In this document: piece after piece, positions 45,284 through 55,500 of the stretch
Position numbering within the stretch: position 1 is the first letter of the stretch
Layout: every line of letters begins with the position of its first letter
Assembly: GCA_964595205.1 (NCBI GenBank)
Contig: CAZQOQ010000036.1
Location: 333,355 to 397,354, forward strand
Source of the DNA: JADKIH01 sp964595205
Lineage (GTDB): Bacteria; Bacteroidota; Bacteroidia; AKYH767-A; 2013-40CM-41-45
Direction: 5' to 3'
Length of the DNA: 64,000 nucleotides
Notes under the pieces: model-generated
What the model saw: only the letters and a program-made list of their open reading frames with translations
What the model was told of the DNA's origin: nothing
The model's database searches: none
Program-made: the position numbers and the translations under genes

Positions 45284-46252
45284 TCAGCGCATACCATTCA
45301 CCTTGTCAGGATCTCCCATTTTACCTGACTGGTAATCGTTATAACATCTTTGAATCTCTTGTTCCGTATTCATTACAAAGGGTCCGTATGCATACACCGG
45401 TTCATTGTGCGGCTGGCCACCCAGCATCAGGAGTTCCGCTCCACGGGCACTGAAAATATTAACATCGCTTTCTCCCCGTTCAAAAAGCACCACCTGGTTA
45501 GTCTGAATTTCTTTTCTCCCTTCCGTCTCGATATCGCCATTAATCACATATATAAAAGCATTGTGTGAAGGATTTGTGGGTATACTAAGTTTGCAGCCGT
45601 TTTTCATTTTAATATGATAATAGAAAACAGGAAAGAGAGTTTCAATTTTTGATTTCGATCCGAATAATTCCCCCAGAACGACCTTTGCAGAATAATCTTT
45701 GTGTTCGATGGATGCCATCCTGTCCGGACGAAAGACATTGGTAGAAGGATCTGTCATTTTATACTTCGATGGCATATTCAGCCAGATCTGGAAACCATGA
45801 TAGATGCCACCTTCCTCATAAAGTTTCCTGCCGGTCTCTTCCATATGAATGGCGCCTCTTCCTGAAGTAAACATCATGAAGTCGCCCTTGCCAATCTGAA
45901 AATCATAATTGAGGCTGTCACGGTGATGGCCGTTACCAGACAGGAAATAGGTTGTTGGAATAATTCCCGCATGAGGATGTGCGTCGACTCGCAGGGGTTT
46001 ATCGTTGGGGTTGACTGTAACAGGACCGAATTCGTCGAAGAATACATACGGCGAAACATAATCGTTATTGTCTCCGGCAAATGCACGGAGTACCGGTAAT
46101 GTTCCAACCAGTGTTTTTTTTGTATATAATACTGAATGCACCCGTCTGCCGGAGTTCGTCTCTATTAGTCCTGAGGAACCTTTTAATACATTAGGAATCG
46201 TCGCTGCCGCCCCGATGATTGCCGATCCTTTGATAAATTCTCTTCGCTTCAT
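45284..46252 (-). CDS. Exported pirin-family protein with Tat-like signal
   Basis: Pirins are bicupin iron proteins; some have quercetinase activity. The metal site is intact: His92 and His94 in AHPHAG, and His136 and Glu138 in GRGAIHMEE. The second cupin (about 195-285) and the usual closing PHNEPVYAYGPFVMNT region are present. Unlike most cytoplasmic pirins, it starts with MKRREFIKGSAIIGAAAT, a twin-arginine-like signal, so it is probably folded before export to the periplasm. It is solitary, convergent with the acetolactate-decarboxylase fusion. Confidence 0.9.
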   Translation of the reverse strand: MKRREFIKGSAIIGAAATIPNVLKGSSGLIETNSGRRVHSVLYTKKTLVGTLPVLRAFAGDNNDYVSPYVFFDEFGPVTVNPNDKPLRVDAHPHAGIIPTTYFLSGNGHHRDSLNYDFQIGKGDFMMFTSGRGAIHMEETGRKLYEEGGIYHGFQIWLNMPSKYKMTDPSTNVFRPDRMASIEHKDYSAKVVLGELFGSKSKIETLFPVFYYHIKMKNGCKLSIPTNPSHNAFIYVINGDIETEGRKEIQTNQVVLFERGESDVNIFSARGAELLMLGGQPHNEPVYAYGPFVMNTEQEIQRCYNDYQSGKMGDPDKVNGMR

Positions 46253-46353
46253 GGTTTCTTTATTTATTAATGTAAAGTTTAAAAAAATATTTTGATTTTA
46301 TCTGTATTCTAAATGATTATCTTTATAAATTCCCAATTATAAATTGTCAACTT

Positions 46354-46550
46354 ATGAGTTTTAATTCGAAGCACATTGCAACTTTCCTTTTAGGGGCTGC
46401 GGCAGCCCTTGCAGCCAGGAAATACATGGACATGAGTCCTGAAGAAAAGGAAAAAATGATTTCAGAGTCGAAAGCATGCTTCAGGAATTATTCGGCATAA
46501 AGAAAAACCCTCCACCACCCGGGCAATCTGCCGGTGATTCCAAACTTTGA
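46354..46550 (+). pseudogene. Small membrane protein gene with an apparent one-base frameshift
   Basis: An ATG at 46354 opens a 48-codon frame encoding MSFNSKHIATFLLGAAAALAARKYMDMSPEEKEKMI, a helix-bearing start typical of small YtxH-like proteins, then a poor ending at 46500. In the next frame the sequence continues convincingly as MLQELFGIKKNPPPPGQSAG up to a TGA at 46550. One missing base in the GCATGC stretch near 46475 would join the two into a protein of about 65 residues. It may be an authentic frameshift or a consensus error. The gene lies in the gap between pirin and RecQ. Confidence 0.65.
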
Positions 46551-46664
46551 TGTTCCCTTCTTATTTATTGTTTTTTTATTTATTGATGTAAGAGGAAATT
46601 CTATTAAAAGCGAAAAACTAATTCCTGGTATTTCTCCGATCTCTATTTGCCGTATTTTGCAGCG

Positions 46665-48863
46665 ATGAATGCAATATCTGTATTAAAAAAATATTTCGGT
46701 TATGAAAAGTTCAGGGCCGGCCAGGAAGAAATTATTAACGAGGTAGTGAATGGTAAAGATTGCCTCGTCCTGATGCCGACCGGCGGCGGGAAATCGGTTT
46801 GTTACCAGGTTCCCGCACTAATGCTGGATGGACTTGCTGTGGTTATTTCTCCGCTCATCGCACTCATGAAGGACCAGGTGGATGCTCTCCGGTTAAATGG
46901 CGTGCAGGCGGCTTTCTTTAATTCCTCACTCGATGCCGCCATGCAGGAGAGCCTTATAGAAGAACTGAAACAAAATAAAATCAAATTACTCTATATTGCC
47001 CCTGAACGGCTGAACGCAGGGATAGGCAACTTCATTTCTTTTCTCAGGACGCTGAAGATTTCACTCTTCGCCATCGATGAAGCTCATTGCATTTCTCACT
47101 GGGGTCACGATTTTCGTCCGGATTATCTGCAACTTTCGGCAATCAAGAAAAATTTCCCTCTCGTTCCTGTGATCGCCCTCACAGCTACTGCCGATAAAAT
47201 GACCCGGGCCGATATACTCGACAAATTAAACCTGAAGGACCCCCATGTGTTTGTTTCCAGTTTCAACCGGAATAACATTCGTTATATCATCGAAGACAAA
47301 GTCGATTACTTTAATAGAATCATTGATTTCCTTTCACTTCATAAAAAAGAGTCAGGGATAATTTATTGCCTATCAAGAAATAATACCGAGGAACTGGCAG
47401 ATCGTTTGCGCGGCCAGGGAATAAATGCTGCTTCATACCATGCCGGCCTGGATACGAGCATTCGTAATTTGAGACAGGAACAGTTTAAAAGGGATGAAAT
47501 CCAGGTAATGGTTGCCACCATCGCTTTCGGTATGGGCATCGACAAATCCAATGTCCGTTTCGTGATTCATTCGAGTATTCCGAAAAACATCGAAAGCTAT
47601 TACCAGGAGACCGGCCGTGCAGGCCGTGATGGTTTACCCGCGCAGGCCATTCTGTTTTATAGCGGCGCAGATGTTCTCAAGCTGAAAAAATTCCTCGCCG
47701 ATGAAAGTAATCCTGCACTTTCCCGGATCTATAAAGACAAACTGGATTATATGTCCGATTTCTGTCAATCACAGGTTTGCAGGAGAAAATACCTGCTGAA
47801 ATATTTTGACGAATCTTTTACTCCGCCCTGTGATAACTGTGATATTTGTCTTGGAACAAATCTTTTGCCCGCTTTCGACGGTACCATCATCGCACAAAAG
47901 GCATTGTCTGCTGTGGCAAGACTCAAACAGAAATTCGGTATCGGATATGTCATCAATTTTCTCAAAGGCTCTGAGTCCACAAAAATTTACAACGAACACC
48001 GGTCCCTTCCTACATTCGGAAAGGGTAGTGAGTTTTCTGCCGAACAATGGCGACACTATTTCAGGCAAATGATAGAGAATGGGTATCTTGAACAGCACGG
48101 CGAATTTTCTGTCCTGCTTATTACCGAAAAGGGTAAAGCGGTTTTATACAACGATGAAAAAGTTCTGCTCCGCGAACCTAAAGCAAAAAAGATTGCCCGC
48201 GCTGAAAGAAAATTAAAATATGCGGCTGTAGAAAATAATAAAAAGCACGACGAACAATTATTCGAAGAACTCAGGCAATTGCGTCTGAAAATCGCCGGAA
48301 AGGAAAATGTTCCTCCGTATCTCGTTTTCAACGATAATACACTCATCGAACTCGCCACATATCTTCCATTGCATCACGGCGACCTCAGGCACATTGCCGG
48401 TTTTGGAAGGATCAAGATAAACAGGTACGGTGATGAGTTTTTAGAAGTCGTTAAAAATTATTGCAAATCAGGAAATCTCGCAAGCAGAATGAATGAGAAG
48501 CCAGGTTTCGGTAATACTCCGTTGCCTGAAATTGAAAAACATTTACGCCCGGGAAGCAAAGCATCGGTTTCATTCGAACTGTACTCTAAAGGTCTTTCTG
48601 TTTCGGAAATCGCACGCCAAAGAAATCTCTCCGAAGGAACAATTACAGAACACCTGTTGCCCTATATTCAAACGGGCAAACTGAATGTGTTGAAATTTGT
48701 CACAAAGGAAAAACTGGAAGCAATATCCGGTGTAATCGATGAGCATGGTGATCAGAGGCTAAGCATGCTCAAAAAAATACTTGGCGACGCATATAACTAT
48801 ACTGAAATCAAGGCAGCAGTATATTTTAAGAGGAGAAGTCCTGAATATTTTACCAGAAGATAA
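46665..48863 (+). CDS. recQ: ATP-dependent DNA helicase RecQ
   Basis: RecQ unwinds 3'-tailed DNA in recombinational repair. From the ATG at 46665 (preferred to a TTG at 46647) the protein has 732 residues. Walker A is TGGGKS with Lys43, and the DEAH box is at 138-141 (AIDEAHCISHWGHDF). A helicase C-terminal domain follows with YYQETGRAGRDG. The zinc site uses Cys residues in SQVCRRKYLLKYF and PPCDNCDIC (about 370-395), then a winged-helix RQC domain and an HRDC domain (about 525-600; PYLVFNDNTLIELA). An extra C-terminal helix-turn-helix follows (LSVSEIARQRNLSEGTITEHL), as in many Bacteroidota RecQs. Confidence 0.95.
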   Translation: MNAISVLKKYFGYEKFRAGQEEIINEVVNGKDCLVLMPTGGGKSVCYQVPALMLDGLAVVISPLIALMKDQVDALRLNGVQAAFFNSSLDAAMQESLIEELKQNKIKLLYIAPERLNAGIGNFISFLRTLKISLFAIDEAHCISHWGHDFRPDYLQLSAIKKNFPLVPVIALTATADKMTRADILDKLNLKDPHVFVSSFNRNNIRYIIEDKVDYFNRIIDFLSLHKKESGIIYCLSRNNTEELADRLRGQGINAASYHAGLDTSIRNLRQEQFKRDEIQVMVATIAFGMGIDKSNVRFVIHSSIPKNIESYYQETGRAGRDGLPAQAILFYSGADVLKLKKFLADESNPALSRIYKDKLDYMSDFCQSQVCRRKYLLKYFDESFTPPCDNCDICLGTNLLPAFDGTIIAQKALSAVARLKQKFGIGYVINFLKGSESTKIYNEHRSLPTFGKGSEFSAEQWRHYFRQMIENGYLEQHGEFSVLLITEKGKAVLYNDEKVLLREPKAKKIARAERKLKYAAVENNKKHDEQLFEELRQLRLKIAGKENVPPYLVFNDNTLIELATYLPLHHGDLRHIAGFGRIKINRYGDEFLEVVKNYCKSGNLASRMNEKPGFGNTPLPEIEKHLRPGSKASVSFELYSKGLSVSEIARQRNLSEGTITEHLLPYIQTGKLNVLKFVTKEKLEAISGVIDEHGDQRLSMLKKILGDAYNYTEIKAAVYFKRRSPEYFTRR

Positions 48864-48905
48864 CTTTTCCTCTTTTCCGGAATCTTTGTACTTTTAAAAC
48901 CCATT

Positions 48906-50732
48906 ATGAAGGCTCCGCTTATTCTACTCTCATTTGTGTTTTCCTGCCAGGTATTTGCCCAGAGCACTTTTCAAAGATTGTATCCGTCAACGAATCCGAA
49001 TATTCCGATAAACTTTATCAGTACCATGGATGGCAATTATCTCATTTATGAATCATCCTATAATTCCGGTAACAACATCGTACATTTTTTTAAAATCAGT
49101 CCTTCCGGTGATTCGGTCTGGACGAGAGCCTTCATCTACCCGGGATTGAGTTATCCGAGATTGATCGAAACCAACGACAGTGGTTTTGTCATGTTGGCAG
49201 GCAGAAATAATTATTCTGTACTTGTCAAGTATGATAAAAATGGCGATTCACTTTGGACCCGGGAATTCACATACCAGACGCCATTCGGAAATTCGTCATA
49301 CAGCATTTCATTACTAGAAACAAACGATCATGGATTTTTTGTTGTCAATGCACACGACGATTCGGATATCGTCTATTATGACCTGCAATTTCTGCGGCTC
49401 GACAGCATTGGTAACCAATTGTGGGTAAGAGATTATAACTTTGGTCACGACGCGCTTGGCCTTGGATACATTATCCAGAGTACCGATACAAATTTCCTGG
49501 TGCAGTTCAGAATAGCGGAAGGAGGGCCAAACATTCCTTATGGCGTCTTACTGAGTGTCGATACTGCAGGCAATTATTTCGTAGTCGATTATACAAACGA
49601 ACCCGGTTATTTTGGCGGAGACTTGATCTCCAAAGGAAACGATTCGAATTTTATCATTGTCGGTAATGCGAGAGACAACTGGGATGACTTCGGCTATGGG
49701 ACCCTGAAAAAGATTACGCCATCAGGAACTGCTTTGTGGTTTAATGTATTTAACCAGTCAAGCAGGATGAAATCCGTTTCGTCTACATCAGACAATGGCT
49801 GCATCGTCGCCTGTGATAGTTTTGTAAACCCTGACGTGAGTGAATTTCAGTTGAAGCGATTTGATGCCGGCGGAAATCTTCTATGGTCGAAAACATTTCC
49901 AATCGATCATCATGAATCTGCCTGCTCCGTTAAACAGACGAGCGACGGAGGTTTCATTGCCGTGGGTTATCATGAATCATTTTTTCATTATGAAACATAC
50001 ATCGTCCGGACAGACAGCAGCGGGAATTTACTTAATAATGGTTTTACAATCTCTTCAGATAATCTTTCGCCATGCCAGGGAGATACCGTTACACTTTCGA
50101 CGCAAAATGCAAATTCATATTTGTGGTCCGATGGCCGCACAAGCCAGTCGATCAGTGTAACACGAAATGGAAATTACAATGTGCGGGTCAGCGATTCTGC
50201 AGGAATTGTTTCCTATACATCTTTTTACAATGTGTCGTTTAAACCCAAACCTCCACTCGATTTAGGCGATGATACACTTATTTGTTTTGCTGACGTCCTC
50301 ACGCTCGACGCAGGCAGCGGGTTTACAGATTACCTGTGGCACGATGGTTCAACCAGCCAGGCTATAAGTGTTTCAGGGACCATGCAGGACCTCGTTACCT
50401 GTTACGTCCGGATATCAGATTCGTCGGGTTGCAGCAATACTGACACCATTCAGGTCGTAATCGATGTTTGTAACGGGGTTAATGCGATCGAAACCGGCGG
50501 AGATTTTACCCTTGGCCCAAATCCTTTTCATGACCTGTTGTATTTCTGTTCGGCAGGTAATTCCTCGTCTTATTATCTGATTTCTGTTTTCAATAACATG
50601 GGCAGGACTGTTTTTGAAAAGCAGATCAGTCGCATCGAAGAAGTTGATTTGACAGGTTTGCCACCTGGTTTTTATAGCATCAGGCTGAAATCAAAAACAG
50701 GAATCTTCTCTGGTAAATTTGTAAAGTACTAA
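48906..50732 (+). CDS. Secreted beta-propeller-like protein with T9SS type A tail
   Basis: The 608-residue protein starts with a signal peptide (MKAPLILLSFVFSCQVFAQ). About six repeats of beta-propeller type follow (residues 25-370), each with an ETNDSGFVML or QTSDGGFIAVGY block and a W-x-R or W-x-K end. Two Ig-like stretches come next (about 385-520; SPCQGDTVTLSTQNANSYLW, ICFADVLTLDAGSG) and a T9SS type A tail closes the protein (FTLGPNPFHDLLYF, LPPGFYSIRLKSKTG). It lies 42 nt downstream of recQ but is functionally unrelated in appearance. Ligand unknown. Confidence 0.84.
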   Translation: MKAPLILLSFVFSCQVFAQSTFQRLYPSTNPNIPINFISTMDGNYLIYESSYNSGNNIVHFFKISPSGDSVWTRAFIYPGLSYPRLIETNDSGFVMLAGRNNYSVLVKYDKNGDSLWTREFTYQTPFGNSSYSISLLETNDHGFFVVNAHDDSDIVYYDLQFLRLDSIGNQLWVRDYNFGHDALGLGYIIQSTDTNFLVQFRIAEGGPNIPYGVLLSVDTAGNYFVVDYTNEPGYFGGDLISKGNDSNFIIVGNARDNWDDFGYGTLKKITPSGTALWFNVFNQSSRMKSVSSTSDNGCIVACDSFVNPDVSEFQLKRFDAGGNLLWSKTFPIDHHESACSVKQTSDGGFIAVGYHESFFHYETYIVRTDSSGNLLNNGFTISSDNLSPCQGDTVTLSTQNANSYLWSDGRTSQSISVTRNGNYNVRVSDSAGIVSYTSFYNVSFKPKPPLDLGDDTLICFADVLTLDAGSGFTDYLWHDGSTSQAISVSGTMQDLVTCYVRISDSSGCSNTDTIQVVIDVCNGVNAIETGGDFTLGPNPFHDLLYFCSAGNSSSYYLISVFNNMGRTVFEKQISRIEEVDLTGLPPGFYSIRLKSKTGIFSGKFVKY

Positions 50733-50811
50733 ACCATAGGGTTCAATTTAATATAAGGTTAATATTGGATTTATTTATTTTAGCCGGAGTTTTAAAATAC
50801 CCGTAAGATTT

Positions 50812-51852
50812 ATGGCTGGCAAAAGGAAACGACTAAAGATTCTCGACAGGTATTTAACTCTTTGGATTTTCATTTCAATGGTTACCGGTGTAGCCATTGG
50901 CTATTTTTTCCCTTCAGTTTCCGATTATATTAATTCACTCTCATCCGGAACAACCAATATTCCCCTGGCTATTGGACTTATACTGATGATGTACCCGCCG
51001 TTTACAAAAGTCAAATACGAAAAACTTGGAGAGGTCTTTAAAAACACCAAAGTGCTGCTTGTTTCCCTGTTCCTGAATTGGATTCTTGGTCCGGTGCTCA
51101 TGTTTCTCCTGGCTGTCTTTTTCCTTCGGGATTATCCCGGGTATATGATCGGATTAATCCTGATCGGACTTGCCCGATGCATTGCTATGGTAGTTGTATG
51201 GAATGAACTTGCAGAGGGTAGCAGGGAGTATGCCGCGGGACTGGTCGCATTCAACAGTATCTTCCAGGTATTTCTTTACAGCGTGTATGCCTTTGTTTTT
51301 GTTACTCTTCTTCCACCGTTGTTTGGAATTTCAGGAAGTGCTGTTGATATAACTATCGGACAAATTGCGGAGAGTGTTGCTATTTATCTTGGCATTCCCT
51401 TTTTCGCGGGATTACTGACAAGAAAAATCTTATTGAGGGTTATGGGCGAGAGAAGTTACGAAACAGGATTCATTCGCTTTATTTCACCGGTAACTATTAT
51501 CGCTTTGCTTTTTACTATTGTGGTAATGTTCAGTCTTAAAGGGCAGTTGATCGTACAAATCCCTTTTGATGTCATTCGCATCGCAATTCCACTGGTAATT
51601 TATTTCGCCGTGATGTTCCTGGTTAGTTTCTTTCTCAGCAAGAGCAGCGGAGCGGATTATCCAACCAATGCTTCAATTTCTTTTACTGCCGCAGGAAATA
51701 ATTTCGAACTCGCCATCGCTGTTGCGATCGGCGTTTATGGAATTAACAGCGGACAGGCATTTGCCGGAGTTATAGGCCCTCTCGTTGAAGTACCAGCGCT
51801 GATTATGTTGGTAAACGTCGCCTTTTGGCTTAAAGGAAAATATTATCCCTGA
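50812..51852 (+). CDS. ACR3-family arsenite efflux permease
   Basis: ACR3 proteins export arsenite or antimonite through the inner membrane. The 346-residue protein has ten predicted helices. The conserved Cys123 lies in GLARCIAMVVVWNELAEG, the family signature, and a conserved Glu occurs in GPLVEVPALIMLV near the C-terminus. Other hallmarks are MMYPPFTKVKYE and the sequence NASISFTAAGNNFELAIAVAI. No ArsR, ArsC or ArsM gene is adjacent, so regulation is not visible locally. Confidence 0.94.
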   Translation: MAGKRKRLKILDRYLTLWIFISMVTGVAIGYFFPSVSDYINSLSSGTTNIPLAIGLILMMYPPFTKVKYEKLGEVFKNTKVLLVSLFLNWILGPVLMFLLAVFFLRDYPGYMIGLILIGLARCIAMVVVWNELAEGSREYAAGLVAFNSIFQVFLYSVYAFVFVTLLPPLFGISGSAVDITIGQIAESVAIYLGIPFFAGLLTRKILLRVMGERSYETGFIRFISPVTIIALLFTIVVMFSLKGQLIVQIPFDVIRIAIPLVIYFAVMFLVSFFLSKSSGADYPTNASISFTAAGNNFELAIAVAIGVYGINSGQAFAGVIGPLVEVPALIMLVNVAFWLKGKYYP

Positions 51853-52508
51853 AAAAGTGAATCGAGGATGTAATGAAAAAGGTTTCTGCAGATTTAAAAA
51901 ATGATTTTCGATGTAAAATGGCGATAAATCAACATAAATTCTTGGTGAATACCAGGATATGAGCGGGCTATATATTTTAATTGACAATTCAGGTTTGACC
52001 CACATAAATCTATCATGTTTCTGAACAGTGTCTTACCAGGTTAATGAAGTCAGATATGTACTTAATAACTTTCAGTGTAAAATTCCTGTTAAAACACACG
52101 AATTTATTAAGGAAACAGTACAAACCATATTAATGGGATTCAGTCTGTTGAATGTTATTGCAAAGGAAATCAGGGAATAAAGGACAGTATATGCCGGTCA
52201 GGAAATTTATTTCATGCACGTCTCAAACCCGTTTTCAGAGCCATTTTTACGTAAATATTTTTGATTCCTTTTTAACTTATTGATATATTTGGTATTAATA
52301 CGGGGACGTCAACAGGATGTTATTATTCCTTTGGCTAATCAAATTATTTCTGAAGATTTTAATAACAGAGAAGTCCAGAGTAATTCAGCTTCCCCTATAG
52401 AGTTATTTTGGATTTATTGAGAGGGGTTGAATATTATTTCGGAAATGATTTTTTTTCGAAAAGAGTTTATAGATTTTATCATACTAAACACACAATACAA
52501 AACACAAC
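51853..52508. other. Long intergenic region ahead of the giant gene
   Basis: These 656 bases contain the promoter listed at 52260-52291 and about 200 bases of probable 5' leader. I see no coding frame with protein-like content and no RNA fold that I recognise; short frames near 51700-52000 and 52427 look incidental. Confidence 0.5.
52260..52291 (+). promoter_or_regulatory. Bacteroidota-type promoter for the giant protease gene
   Basis: TTTG (52260-52263) is followed after 20 nt by TATATTTG (52284-52291), a full match to the -33/-7 pattern. The predicted leader to the ATG at 52509 is about 210 nt, long enough to hold regulation. Confidence 0.65.
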
Positions 52509-55500
52509 ATGAAAAAAAAATACTATTTCCTTATTTGCCTGTTATTTGTTTTAATCCATTCTTCAAAATCGTTTGCACTAAATGGCCATGCAGAGATTTG
52601 CGGAAATGGACTCGATGATAATGGGAATGGTCAGACTGATGAAAACAACGCCTTGCATTTTAATGGGAGTATCAATTATATTGCAATAACCGACCAGCCT
52701 TCGTTCACCATCAATAATACAATTACCATTGAGGCCTGGGTGAAACCTGAAGGCTTAACAACCAACACAAGGAGAGATATCATTGGAAGGGGAGGCACTA
52801 ACTGGGGATTGTCGATCGAAGGGTCTTCAAATCCAACTATAGCAGGAAGGCTTGCGTTTTGGGATCAGGCTAATTTTTCAAATACACCCAAATCGTCCGG
52901 ACAGGTTACAGAGGGAGTTTGGAATCACATTGCTGTTGTTGTCACGGATATCGGCAGCAGCCTCACAATCGATTTCTATATCAATGGAGCAAGTGCAGGA
53001 TCAACCACTTCTCCGGAAGCGCAGATAAACAACAACAGCGCAACACTCATAGTTGGAGGATTCGGGCCATCTTTCGGCAGTTTATTCAGCGGTACGATGG
53101 ATAATCTGCGCGTCTGGAATGTCGCCAGGACCCAGTCTCAGATTCAATCAGACATAAATACTCCGTTTACTTCTGCAACCGGACTGGTTCTTAACTTTAT
53201 GTTTGACCAGGGCATTGCCGGCGGTAATAATGTAAGCGAATCAGTTATACAAAATGTCAATAATGCTTTTTCAGGACAGCTGAACAATTTCACATTGTCT
53301 GGTTCAACTTCAAATTGGGTGGAAGGAAGAAACACCTTCAGATGGTACAGGGACCAGGATAATGATAATTATGGAACAACTGCATCGTACATTGAGTCAT
53401 GTTCTGCTGTTCCAGGTTATGTACTGGACAGCACGGATTGTAATGACAATGACCCGTCGATAAATAAACCGGTAATCAATGCTTCTGGTCCACTGACCTT
53501 TTGCCAGGGTGAATCTGTTACACTCAGTACTACCGGCGGAACAGGAAATGCATTGAATTTTAATGGATCGAATCAGTATGTTTCTGTCTCAACCGGATAT
53601 GCTACTACTGACAATCTCACATACGAAGCATGGGTCTACCCGACTGCATTAGGTGCCGGTTACCGTGCTATCATAAATCATAATAGTTTTACAACGGGTT
53701 GTGTCCATTTTCAATTCGATAACGGTGCGTTGCAATTTGCTTTGAGTGGAGCTGCTGACTTTTATTCTACTTACGCTTTCAGCCCGAATAACTGGTACCA
53801 TGTTGCGGTTACCTACAGCAGATCAAGCCAGATTGTAAAATTTTATGTAAACGGAAATTTTACGAATTCCATTCCGGTATCATCTCCACAGACAATACCG
53901 GATGCTAAGCCCTTCAAAATAGGATCATGGAATACTTCAAGATATTTCGCAGGTACAATTGATGAAGTAAGAATCTGGAATGTTGTTCGAACACCCGCAG
54001 AAATATTAAGTAACTACAATTCAACGGTGCCTCCGTCATCTCCCGGATTAGCTATGTACTATCAGTTCGACGAAGGAAGCGGATCAACGGTATCCAGTTC
54101 CGTGAACATCGCCGACAACGGAGTTACAGGCGGCACGCCGACGTGGCAGGTGCCGTCAACAGCCCCAATAGCAACTAATACTTTCCTCTGGAGCCCGGGT
54201 GGCGCCACAACATCATCCATTAATGTAAGTACATTGGGTGTTTATTACGTAACTGTAACCGATCGCACGGGTTGTGTTGCAACAAGTTCATATACTTTTG
54301 TAAACGTCAAGCCAGTTCCAACAGCCTCTGTTGTTCCGGCATCGGCCACTTCATTTTGTGATCCTGATTTCGTTGAACTTGATGCTGTCACCAATGCATC
54401 ATCTCCTGCCTATCAATGGAAAGAGGACGGCTCAGATATTTCAGGCGAAACCGGAAGTCATCTATCAACATATGTTTTCGCCACGGCTACTTATTCGGTT
54501 TTAGTAACCGATAACGGTTGCTCAAGTCTGTCGACGGGTGTTCAGGTCAGAATTGCTGACCCTGTAAATGTTTTCCATGTTTATGTGTGTCCGGGTGGAA
54601 CAGGATCACTTTCTGCTGGTGGTTTATGCACTTCCTTCGAGTGGTATCGTGATGAGTTCGGAGGAATGCCGCTTGCCACAGGAAGTTCATTCGACCCTAT
54701 AATCACACCCAATTCCGGATTAACTAATACCAATACACCAGGCATGTATACCTTTTGGGTAGCCTGTGCCTCAACACCTGATTGCAGGGTTCCGGCTTAT
54801 TTCATCATTACAGATCCGGACGATGGAAATATTTGTACGGATGATTTTTGCGATACTTTTACCGGGACAGCATACCACACACCGGTAAATATAGATGACG
54901 GTGATGCCTGCACATATGATGCGTGTTTATCAACCAGCGGTATTTTACATACACCATTCAATACTATTGCAGCGGCTATTGGTTCCCCTGATATCTGTGC
55001 AGGTGGCTCAGTTACAATAAATGCATTCCAGGCTCCTGACGAAAGTGCAATTCTCTTTGACGGCGCAGATGATTACATTTTAGTTGCTGAAAATTCACAA
55101 TTACCCATCACAAATGCAATTACTATTGAAGCGTGGGTGAATCCACGTGACTTTGCTACTGATGATTCCAGGACCATTTTGATGAATGGCGTTTATGGTT
55201 ACGGTTTGGCAATAGAAGGGGATGATGGTCCATCACAAAATGGAAGATTGGGATTCTGGGATCAGGCAGTCTGGACTCAGGTGCCGAAATCGACCGGCCA
55301 GGTTCAGGAAGGGGTTTGGAGTCATATTGCTGCTGTAGTAACTGATGTCGGTAGCAGCCTTACCATCGATTATTACATCAATGGAGTGAATGTTGGTTCA
55401 GTGACATCACCGGAACCTCAGATTTATAATTACGCCGCCGATATTACAATTGGCCAGCAGGCTCTGAATATTGGAAATTTTTTCAGCGGTATGATGGATG

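Noticed and set aside
52427..52618. 63-residue frame upstream of the giant gene
   Set aside because: It overlaps the giant gene's signal peptide and has no protein-like features.
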